From Acidianus infernus (GTDB taxonomy: Archaea; Thermoproteota; Thermoprotei_A; Sulfolobales; Sulfolobaceae), in the NCBI RefSeq assembly GCF_009729545.1, contig NZ_WFIY01000004.1, positions 284,001 through 348,000 of the forward strand: a stretch of 64,000 nucleotides of DNA. Direction: 5' to 3'. Shown one piece after another: positions 37,632 to 44,844 of this stretch. Each line of letters starts with the position of its first letter. Within the stretch, counting starts at the first letter, position 1. The notes under the pieces are model-generated. The model was given only the letters and a program-made list of their open reading frames with translations. It ran no database searches and had not been told where the DNA came from. Both the position numbers and the translations under genes were made by a program.

Positions 37632-38497
37632 TGGAAGTTTATTTTATAGGCACTGGTGGTGGAGCACCATCAAAGAGAGGTCTTCCGGCCTTTTTAGTAA
37701 GGAGGCAAGGCTTTAACTTACTTTTAGACTGCGGTGAAGGAACTCAAATTACAATGATTAATCATGGACTTAATATTATGGCAATAAATTTGATTGCAAT
37801 AACTCACCTTCATGCAGACCACGTTTTAGGACTTCCTTCATTAATACAAACTATGGGAATGTATAGTAGGAAGGAGAAATTATATATAATAGGTGATGTA
37901 AAGGATCTTTTAAATAAGGTGTTTGAGGAAACTTATTTTGAGCCTCCTTTTAAAATAGAATACGTTGATAGTTATGAAGATAATGAGTTAAAAATTACTC
38001 CTTTCAAGACTTGTCATACAGTTAAGTCTCAAGGGTATTTGATAGAAGAGAAAGATAGGAAAAACATTGATATAGAAAGATTAACGAGGGAAGGTATTAA
38101 AGATTGGAGAATTATTAGGCAGTTAAAGGCTGGTAAAGAAGTTATATTCAATGGTAAGAAGCTTAATCCAGAGGATTATTTAATAACTAAAAAGGGAATA
38201 AGGATAGCTTATACCGGGGATACTGCCATCTGTGATAGTGTAATAAATTCTGTTAAAGGAGTAGATTTGTTAATTCATGACTCCACGTTTTTAGACGACA
38301 TAAACGCTAAAGAATATGGACATTCTACAGTTACTGATGCAGCAACTGTAGCAAAGGAAGCTGGAGTAAAAAGATTAGCTTTAGTTCATATAAGTGGAAG
38401 ATACAAAGACGCTAAAATTATGGAAGAAATTGCAAGAAGAACTTTTTGGAAATCCTTTTTGCCGGACGATTTATCTTATTATATTTTAAAAGATTAA
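37631..38497 (+). CDS. rnz: Ribonuclease Z
   Basis: Endonuclease that trims tRNA 3' trailers so that CCA can be added. About 288 residues from ATG 37631, whose A is the last base of the previous stop. Zinc motif HLHADH (59-64), PFKTCHTVKSQGY, IAYTGDTAICDS, LIHDSTFLDD, EYGHSTVTDAA and LVHISGRY are the ordered MBL motifs of RNase Z. Converges on the UPF0201 gene (4-nt overlap). None of the tRNA genes here encodes CCA, so this enzyme and the CCA enzyme at 40 kb are both needed. Confidence 0.94.
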   Translation: MEVYFIGTGGGAPSKRGLPAFLVRRQGFNLLLDCGEGTQITMINHGLNIMAINLIAITHLHADHVLGLPSLIQTMGMYSRKEKLYIIGDVKDLLNKVFEETYFEPPFKIEYVDSYEDNELKITPFKTCHTVKSQGYLIEEKDRKNIDIERLTREGIKDWRIIRQLKAGKEVIFNGKKLNPEDYLITKKGIRIAYTGDTAICDSVINSVKGVDLLIHDSTFLDDINAKEYGHSTVTDAATVAKEAGVKRLALVHISGRYKDAKIMEEIARRTFWKSFLPDDLSYYILKD

Positions 38498-38931
38498 TCC
38501 TCTGGAATTTTATTTTCCCATAATGGATGGCCTTTAGCGGTTCTTGGTGCTAGCCAATCTACAACTTCATTAGGATTCTTATGCTCTATGTAAAATGAAA
38601 TAGGGCCTAATGGCGACTCTCTTTCGTCGTCCACGAAAGAGATTACCCCTATTGCCGCTGCTTGTTTATGTAACATAAATGAAATTGAATTGTCTGAAAT
38701 TCCTTTCCTTAAGTATTTTCTTGCAACGTCAAGTATTTTCTCTTCTCTTAACGCATCGTGAAATTTTTGCAGACTTTTTAGTGTTCTTGATTCTTCCACA
38801 ATGACCACAATATAGTCTCCTCTCTTTTCCTTTGTTATTTTTTCATAATCGAAGAAATTAGCTATAGCCGTTAAGACCTTAGATTCGTCTTCTGAAGGCC
38901 TAACTTCAGCCGTTACAACTATTTTTGTCAT
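38494..38931 (-). CDS. UPF0201 family protein
   Basis: A 145-residue protein of the archaeal UPF0201 family: MTKIVVTAEVRPSEDESKVLTAI start, a LQKFHDALREEKILDVARKYL helix, SISFMLHKQAAAIGVISFVDDERESPLGPI and a C-terminal HPLWENKIPED. An RNA-binding role has been proposed for related folds but is not established. It overlaps the UPF0200 stop by 4 nt. Confidence 0.8.
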   Translation of the reverse strand: MTKIVVTAEVRPSEDESKVLTAIANFFDYEKITKEKRGDYIVVIVEESRTLKSLQKFHDALREEKILDVARKYLRKGISDNSISFMLHKQAAAIGVISFVDDERESPLGPISFYIEHKNPNEVVDWLAPRTAKGHPLWENKIPED

Positions 38932-39458
38932 TTCGTAATCCTTAATATAATTTCTTCTGCTCTCTTCTTAAATTCGTCTATCGTGGAATCGTTAATTATT
39001 ATATAATCTGCTAAAGCTATAACTCCTCCTATTCCTAGTCTTATCTCGTCAAGATCTCTTCTTCTCAGATCTTCAATGTTCTTAGAATCGTCAGGCCTCA
39101 TCCTTGATATCATTCTCTGATATCTTAATGAAGGAGGAGAATGAATTGCGATTATTATAGGGTTTCCCAATCTCCTAAACTCATCAACTTCTGCTAAGCT
39201 CCTCACTCCTTCGAACGCAATCCTGCTCATAGTTGGTGTAATTTCCTCCATTGACAATCTAGCCACTACTCCTTCGCCGTATATTTCTCTAATTCTTTTA
39301 GCAAAATCCATCATTCTTTCACCTATTTTTGCCTCCTTCTCATACCTCTTTCTTAATACGTCGCCCATAGAGATAACATAGAATCCTTTTTCTCTCAATA
39401 TATTTGCAAACAATGTTTTTCCTGAACCGGGCATTCCTGTTATAAGAATTATATTAAT
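38928..39458 (-). CDS. UPF0200 family P-loop kinase-like protein (apparent AUU start)
   Basis: Nucleotide-kinase-like P-loop protein related to dephospho-CoA and adenylate kinases; activity unknown. The first ATG (39434) lies inside the P-loop and would delete the first beta strand. The frame continues upstream as NIILITGMPGSGK with no ATG, GTG or TTG before a non-family region. ATT at 39456-39458 gives the family-like N-terminus and lies 7 nt after a GGTG. Other motifs: KIGERMMDFAKRIREIYG, FEGVRSLAEVDEF, HSPPSLRYQRM and DLRRRDLDEIRLGIG. About 176 residues, translationally coupled to UPF0201. Confidence 0.8.
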   Translation of the reverse strand: MNIILITGMPGSGKTLFANILREKGFYVISMGDVLRKRYEKEAKIGERMMDFAKRIREIYGEGVVARLSMEEITPTMSRIAFEGVRSLAEVDEFRRLGNPIIIAIHSPPSLRYQRMISRMRPDDSKNIEDLRRRDLDEIRLGIGGVIALADYIIINDSTIDEFKKRAEEIILRITK

Positions 39459-39465
39459 TAGTGAC

Positions 39466-39469
39466 CACC
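39466..39469 (-). promoter_or_regulatory. Ribosome binding site GGTG before the UPF0200 AUU codon
   Basis: GGTG on the minus strand, 7 nt before ATT 39458. This is the spacing expected of a functional site and the main support for the non-canonical start. Confidence 0.5.
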
Positions 39470-39497
39470 ATTTTCTTCTTCATAGTGGTTTAAAAGC

Positions 39498-40046
39498 ATG
39501 AGGTTATTCATTGCAATAAAAGTTCCACAATTCCAAAAACTGAATGATGTCTATAATGAGATTAAATTAAGCGGAGCAGATGTAAAGCTTGTAGAGATAG
39601 ATAATATACATATAACCCTAATCTTCATTGGAGAAGTGCCAGACAATAAGGTTGACTTAGTAAAAGAAGCAGTATCATTACTTCAGTTCAATAAATTTAA
39701 AATATCCATGAAAGGAATGGGGGCATTTCCAAGCATTACAAAGCCTAGAGTTGTATGGGTTGGGATTTCAGAAGGATTTATTCAGCTTAGGGAGATAAGG
39801 TCCTTTTTATTAAAAGAGCTTAGAAGTAGAGGAATTAGACCAGAAGATGAGAAAGAGTTCGTCCCTCATATAACCTTGGGCAGAGTAAAAGGTCCTTCAA
39901 ATCTATTTAACTTAGCAAACGTTATTAATCAACACTATAACGATTACTTTGGAGATTTTATAGTTGATAAAGTAATACTTTATAAAAGCACTTTAACGCC
40001 AAAAGGTCCAATTTACGATGAAATTTTAGGAGTGACGGGAAAATGA
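39498..40046 (+). CDS. thpR: RNA 2',3'-cyclic phosphodiesterase (ThpR/LigT)
   Basis: A 182-residue 2H phosphoesterase with both HxTx motifs: HITL at 38-41 and HITLGRVKG at about residue 125. N-terminal MRLFIAIKVP is the family start. Acts on 2',3'-cyclic phosphates in RNA. It precedes the CCA enzyme by a 4-nt overlap, a pairing seen in many archaea. Confidence 0.93.
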   Translation: MRLFIAIKVPQFQKLNDVYNEIKLSGADVKLVEIDNIHITLIFIGEVPDNKVDLVKEAVSLLQFNKFKISMKGMGAFPSITKPRVVWVGISEGFIQLREIRSFLLKELRSRGIRPEDEKEFVPHITLGRVKGPSNLFNLANVINQHYNDYFGDFIVDKVILYKSTLTPKGPIYDEILGVTGK

Positions 40047-41296
40047 GTGAAGAGCTTCTAAAGAAAGTTTTGGATAAAATAAAACCTACAAGAGAAGATG
40101 AGGAGAAAGTCAAGTTAATAGTAAATGAAGTCATTGATAGACTTAACGGCCTAGACGCAGAAATTCACGGATCTTTTAGGAAAGGAACGTGGTTAAAGGG
40201 AGATGCGGACGTTGACGTATTCGTGTTCTTTCCTAAGAGTGTGGGAAAGGAATATATATCTACAGAAGCAATTAAAATTTTGAGAGATAGATTATCTGGA
40301 TTTAATATTACAACTGCTTATGCAGAACATCCTTACTTGATTGTTAATCATAAGGGTATTGAGATTGATATTGTTCCTGCTTTAAAAATTGAGGAAGGAG
40401 AAAAACCAATCACTGCCGTAGATAGGACGCCTTTCCATACAGAATTTATAAATTCCCATTTAAGTGAAGAGCAAAAGGATGAAGTACGTTTACTGAAGAG
40501 GTTTATGAAAGGAATAGGAGTTTACGGTGCAGAAATAAAAGTTAGAGGATTTTCAGGCTACGTTACGGAGTTGCTTATAGTAAAGTTTGGTAGTTTTCTG
40601 GAAGTTTTAAAGAACGCCTCAAAATGGAGGCCTCCAGTTAAAATTTTCATTGTAAAACCAGAAAGGGATTTCAAATGTCCCTTGATTTTACCAGATCCAG
40701 TAGATCCGTCCAGGAACGCTGGAGCGGCAGTTTCTCTCAAGAGATTAGCAGAATTTTCTATAGCTTCTAGGTACTTTCTTAAGAATCCTTCAGAAAAGTT
40801 CTTCTTCCCACCAGAGCCAGCCGGAGATAAAATAAAAGGAGACGTTTTAGTTACTAAAATAGAAATTCTAGATAATAATGTAGTAGAAGATTTACTTTGG
40901 GGTCAAGTAAATAAATCCGTTGAAAAAATCTTTAATATTCTAAGAAATTATGGTTATAGAGTTATAGACGTTCAAGCATATGGTAATACAAAGAACCTAG
41001 TGTTCGCTTTACAGCTTGAAAGCAAAGAAATAGGCAATTACAAGTTAAACCAAGGTCCTCCATTTTATATGGATTTAGATGATTTTATTAGTAAAAATGA
41101 TAATATATGGGTTGGAGAGGACGGAAGACTTTACTCGATTAAAGAGAGGAGAAATGATAAAATTGAAGATATAGTCAAGTCTGCAATATCGCTGAAATAC
41201 AATTATAAAGTCGTGGAACAATATTGGTTAGATAGAGAGCCAAAGGAGCCATGCTTAAAGGCATTCCTGAGGAAAACTCCAACTTGGTTGAAATAA
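40043..41296 (+). CDS. cca: CCA tRNA nucleotidyltransferase (archaeal class I)
   Basis: Adds or repairs the 3' CCA of tRNA. The 417-residue class I enzyme has the helix GSFRKGTWLKG and catalytic carboxylates in DADVDVFV (about Asp56 and Asp58) plus the third in IEIDIVPAL. Then come RLLKRFMKGIGVYGAEIKVRGFSGY and the tail domains. The tRNA genes here encode no CCA. Its 3' end overlaps the next gene. Confidence 0.95.
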   Translation: MSEELLKKVLDKIKPTREDEEKVKLIVNEVIDRLNGLDAEIHGSFRKGTWLKGDADVDVFVFFPKSVGKEYISTEAIKILRDRLSGFNITTAYAEHPYLIVNHKGIEIDIVPALKIEEGEKPITAVDRTPFHTEFINSHLSEEQKDEVRLLKRFMKGIGVYGAEIKVRGFSGYVTELLIVKFGSFLEVLKNASKWRPPVKIFIVKPERDFKCPLILPDPVDPSRNAGAAVSLKRLAEFSIASRYFLKNPSEKFFFPPEPAGDKIKGDVLVTKIEILDNNVVEDLLWGQVNKSVEKIFNILRNYGYRVIDVQAYGNTKNLVFALQLESKEIGNYKLNQGPPFYMDLDDFISKNDNIWVGEDGRLYSIKERRNDKIEDIVKSAISLKYNYKVVEQYWLDREPKEPCLKAFLRKTPTWLK

Positions 41297-41889
41297 ACAA
41301 ATTCATTTATCCAAAGTACTCTAAAGACGTGGAAGAAGAATTAAAGAGCGCAGGGATTTACTATGCTTATTCTTTTGGTAAAGTTAGTCTTGGAAAGGTT
41401 AACGTAATAGGTAAAGGGAAGACGGGAATAGTAGTTTATATAGGGGAAGGAAAGGTTGTTAAAATAAGAAGAACCGACTCTCCAAAAAATAGCCTAGAAT
41501 TAGAGGCAAAAATTCAAGAAATATCCTATCCTTCCGCACCTAAAGTATTCGATTATGGGGTTAACTACATTATAATGGAATACGTGAATGGTAATCATCT
41601 TACTAGGTATAATTTAAGATATTTAGAAGATCTTTTAATTAGGGCTAAATATCTAGAAGACGTACATGTGCAACATGAGGAAATATCAAGACCTTGGAAA
41701 AACGTTCTAGTTACTCAAGCAAGGACTTATATTATAGATTATGATTCCGCATCAATTAAGGAGAAACCTTTAAATGTAACAAAGATATTATCTGCTTTTG
41801 GATTTTATCAATTAGGAGAGAAATATAAAAGAAATGAAATAGGATTTGAAGAAATTATTAATTTTATTAAAGAATTAAGAAGTAGCTAA
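41251..41889 (+). CDS. Atypical protein-kinase-like protein
   Basis: A 212-residue protein with a small-kinase outline: a Gly-rich IGKGKTGIVVYIGEGKVVKIRR segment (nucleotide loop and candidate Lys), LELEAKIQEIS (alpha-C Glu), hinge YIIMEYVNG, degenerate catalytic loop around RPWKNVLV and YIIDYDSAS as the metal-binding Asp segment. It resembles Bud32/RIO-like kinases, but the HxD motif is absent. Start uncertain: ATG 41251 lies 46 nt inside cca; an in-frame TTG at 41284 would shorten the overlap to 13 nt. Confidence 0.65.
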   Translation: MLKGIPEENSNLVEINKFIYPKYSKDVEEELKSAGIYYAYSFGKVSLGKVNVIGKGKTGIVVYIGEGKVVKIRRTDSPKNSLELEAKIQEISYPSAPKVFDYGVNYIIMEYVNGNHLTRYNLRYLEDLLIRAKYLEDVHVQHEEISRPWKNVLVTQARTYIIDYDSASIKEKPLNVTKILSAFGFYQLGEKYKRNEIGFEEIINFIKELRSS

Positions 41890-42084
41890 AACTGCTTTCT
41901 TCCTTAACGTTATTTTAATTTCGCTTAGAGACGGTACTCCTAATGGATGTCCACATTTTGGGCATTTTCCTCCATATATTGACTTTATTTCTGAAGGAGT
42001 TCTTACACCGTAAAAGTCTTGTCCTACCTTTTCAAATCTATATAACTCATACCCACAGTTTTTGCAGACGTATCTTACTGGGAT
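41875..42084 (-). CDS. Zinc-ribbon protein with apparent AUC start (69 aa)
   Basis: Read from the minus strand. The frame encodes PVRYVCKNCGYELYRFEK and, later, YGGKCPKCGHPLGVPS, two Cys-x2-Cys pairs forming a zinc ribbon, then a C-terminal strand SEIKITLRKK. The homology-like part begins directly after an ATC codon at 42082-42084. No ATG, GTG or TTG is in frame between the upstream TAA and the first Cys pair. AGGTG (42092-42096) lies 7 nt before the ATC and TTAATATAAA (about 42120-42129) is placed as its TATA box. Converges on the kinase-like gene (15-nt overlap). Function unknown. Confidence 0.7.
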   Translation of the reverse strand: MPVRYVCKNCGYELYRFEKVGQDFYGVRTPSEIKSIYGGKCPKCGHPLGVPSLSEIKITLRKKAVLATS

Positions 42085-42091
42085 TTTACAA

Positions 42092-42096
42092 CACCT
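42092..42096 (-). promoter_or_regulatory. Ribosome binding site AGGTG before the AUC codon
   Basis: AGGTG on the minus strand, 7 nt before ATC 42084, within a leader that would start near 42098-42100 given the TATA box below. Confidence 0.5.
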
Positions 42097-42117
42097 AAAA
42101 CTACAATGTGTTGAAAA

Positions 42118-42130
42118 GCAATTTATATTA
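42118..42130 (-). promoter_or_regulatory. TATA box of the zinc-ribbon gene
   Basis: GTTAATATAAATT region on the minus strand, predicting a transcription start about 26 nt downstream and a leader of about 15 nt holding the AGGTG site. Confidence 0.45.
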
Positions 42131-42264
42131 ACCCCTAGAGTTTTGTAGAGAGTATTATGATCGTATTACAAGGCCTTAGCTTAGTTTAATACTTTCGATT
42201 ACCTCTCTCCCACAAAGTATTATATGGGGAATGATTTTTAAATGAAAATATAACAACTATAATT

Positions 42265-42360
<96 letters not shown>

Positions 42361-42708
42361 ATGTTAAATGCAATTTTATCCTTATTTGGATAATTAACTT
42401 TATGTATTTCCAAAGATTAAAGGTATAGTAGTAAAATCTTTTTCAAATTTTTAAGCAATAAAATTATTCGATAAAATTACCTGTAGTTATGAATTCTTTT
42501 TATGATATACCTTGTATAGTTAAATAGTTTATGATATCTTTAGGTTTTATCGAAGTATAGTTTATAATGCATCATATAGATGTTCTAAGTTATAACTATA
42601 TTCGCAATTAGATGATAAGTAATTTACATCAGTTCGAACCATAATTTACGTAAAAAATTCTCATAAACACATATATAACAATATTGACACATTCTTTTTT
42701 GACTCGCT
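42361..42708. other. 348-nt AT-rich gap upstream of the glutamate synthase genes
   Basis: No gene seen. It holds two pairs of direct repeats: TTTATGATAT at 42499-42508 and 42528-42537, and GTATAGTT at 42514-42521 and 42555-42562. A TATA-like ATATATAA at 42671-42678 would start transcription a few nt before the TTG of the next gene. The repeats may be regulator sites, but this is unproven. Confidence 0.4.
42671..42678 (+). promoter_or_regulatory. TATA box of the glutamate synthase operon
   Basis: ATATATAA, 31-38 nt before the TTG at 42709, giving a very short leader. Confidence 0.5.
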
Positions 42709-44844
42709 TTGATTATCAAGGCGTATTTACCTTTACCTAAACAAACAGATTCAGAATTCTGGACTATTGATAAAATAGAGCATATTAGGCACTTAGCAAC
42801 TACTGGCAAGCCTTATAAAATTCTGGATAAAAGGAGGAATAGTTTACGAATATTGGATAGGATTGAATTTAAAAATGTAGAAGGTAAAATAGTTGAGAAG
42901 CCTTCGGCTAGTACATATTTTACCTTCTCTGGAATAGAAATGACGACTCCCCTTTATTTAGGAGACATGTCTTACGGTGCATTAAGCGGAAATCCTAATA
43001 TTGCTATTGCAACCGCAGCAGATATAACTGGTACGTTGGCTGGAACTGGTGAAGGTGGGCTTCATCCTGAAGTTGCAAAACATAAGAGAATTTTTGTTCA
43101 GTGGGCTTCGGCAAGGTTTGGCGTTGATATAGATGTATTAAACGCAGGATTGGGAGTAGTTATAAAGATAGGACAAGGCGCAAAGCCTGGAATAGGAGGT
43201 CACTTACCTGGAAGTAAGGTTACTAAGGCTATCTCTATGGCAAGACGAATACCAGAGGGAATAGATGCTATATCTCCAGCACCCCATCATGACATATATT
43301 CAATAGAAGATCTTGGGCAAAGGATAGAAGCATTAAAGGAAGCTACTGGAAAGCCCGTTTTCGTTAAAGTAGCGGCCACAAATTACATACCGTACATAAC
43401 TTCTGGAGTAGCAAGAATGGGAGCTGACGGAATAATAATAGATGGTCATGGAGCTGGAACTGGAGCTACTCCAGAAGTTATTAGAGATAATTTAGGCATA
43501 CCTATAGAGTTAGCTGTAGCTTCTGCAGATAATGTATTAAAAAAGGAAGGATTAAGAGATAAGTTCACCATAATAGCCGCAGGCAGGATTTCAGATGCTA
43601 CAGATGCTGCAAAATTAATAGCTTTAGGTGCTGACATTGTAAGTGTAGGTACTGCAGCACTAATAGCAATGGGCTGTGTGATGGTTCATAAATGCCATAT
43701 AGGTTCTTGTCCAACTGCTTTAACTAGTAAAATTGACGGGACTAGAATTTTCGATATTGAGTTTGGGGTAAAAACTCTAGTTAATTTTGTTAACGGATTC
43801 TCGCTAGAGCTAGCAAATATTTTGGATAATTTAGGCTTGAGCTCTATTCAGGAATTGAAAGGAAGAAGGGATTTATTATACGGTTTTGGTTTATCTAGGG
43901 ATGTTTTATCTATTTTAGGTATAGAAGGAGAAGCTGAGGAGTTAAATCCGAAGCTTGGAGAACTTTGGAATAAAAGAAGAAAGTTCCATCTCCATGAATT
44001 GATAAACAAAGGTGAGCCAACCATTACTAGCATGGGAAGTACTGCACCGCCTGACGTTGAGAAACCTGCAAGAATATTAGATTGGTTAAGGAGTGACGGT
44101 GCGCAAGTTACTAGGCCCCCTATTGATCCTTACAGAGAGGATATAGACACAAGCTTTTTACTTAATAAAGGTAAAGTATACCTTTCTTTACCAGTGATAT
44201 TTAACGTTATAGGAGCTATAAAAGAAATAGCTGAAAGCCTAAGTTGGGCTTCATACGCTTTAGGGTCTATGATATTTGTAGAAAATACTATGCCAAAATA
44301 TTCCGAAATAAGTTTTAGTAATGATGGTAAAGGTAAGATAAACTGGAGTTATGAGATTAAAGAAGGCTATTATTTAGTCTTAAAATCTGAGGACGAAATT
44401 GATGATACACTTGTAAATAAGGGAATACCTGGCTTTATAATAGATGAAGATATACTTAATGAGGATTTAGAGTTAGTAGTTTCCGACGTTGATACAAAGC
44501 TTAAGGAAGCTGGAGTTAGAAACAAGTTTGATATAATTGCTAAATCCTCTAAATTAAGGGATTCCGCAGATGTGTTTAAATTAGTTGCATTAGGAGCAGA
44601 CGCAGTAATTATGCCTTACCAAATCCTTGAAATAGCTATAGGTGAAGGTAGTAAAGGGAATCTGAAAGAAAGAGCTTTCAATTTAATTTCTGGTATGAAA
44701 AAAGAGATTGCGTTAATGGCAGGAGCTGCAGGAGTGTATAGTGTTCAATCTTCATTAACGGGAAATAGGGAGTTACTAAGAGCAGTGAATTTGAACTCTT
44801 ATATTGCTAGGAGAATAAGAGTCAAGCAGGCTGGTTCTCTATGA
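42709..44844 (+). CDS. gltB: Glutamate synthase FMN-domain protein with C-terminal central domain
   Basis: Synthase part of a split glutamate synthase (2-oxoglutarate plus ammonia to glutamate). Start is TTG at 42709. Residues about 60-440 are the FMN barrel: LGDMSYGALSG, AGTGEGGLHPEV, DGHGAGTGATPE, and the 3Fe-4S ligands Cys323, Cys329 and Cys334 (spacing x5, x4). Residues about 470-700 begin with QVTRPPIDPYRED and later have LKEAGVRNKFDIIA and LGADAVIMPYQILEIA. These match the central domain that in ordinary GltB precedes the FMN domain, so the order appears swapped. It overlaps the amidotransferase gene by 4 nt. Confidence 0.88.
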   Translation: MIIKAYLPLPKQTDSEFWTIDKIEHIRHLATTGKPYKILDKRRNSLRILDRIEFKNVEGKIVEKPSASTYFTFSGIEMTTPLYLGDMSYGALSGNPNIAIATAADITGTLAGTGEGGLHPEVAKHKRIFVQWASARFGVDIDVLNAGLGVVIKIGQGAKPGIGGHLPGSKVTKAISMARRIPEGIDAISPAPHHDIYSIEDLGQRIEALKEATGKPVFVKVAATNYIPYITSGVARMGADGIIIDGHGAGTGATPEVIRDNLGIPIELAVASADNVLKKEGLRDKFTIIAAGRISDATDAAKLIALGADIVSVGTAALIAMGCVMVHKCHIGSCPTALTSKIDGTRIFDIEFGVKTLVNFVNGFSLELANILDNLGLSSIQELKGRRDLLYGFGLSRDVLSILGIEGEAEELNPKLGELWNKRRKFHLHELINKGEPTITSMGSTAPPDVEKPARILDWLRSDGAQVTRPPIDPYREDIDTSFLLNKGKVYLSLPVIFNVIGAIKEIAESLSWASYALGSMIFVENTMPKYSEISFSNDGKGKINWSYEIKEGYYLVLKSEDEIDDTLVNKGIPGFIIDEDILNEDLELVVSDVDTKLKEAGVRNKFDIIAKSSKLRDSADVFKLVALGADAVIMPYQILEIAIGEGSKGNLKERAFNLISGMKKEIALMAGAAGVYSVQSSLTGNRELLRAVNLNSYIARRIRVKQAGSL

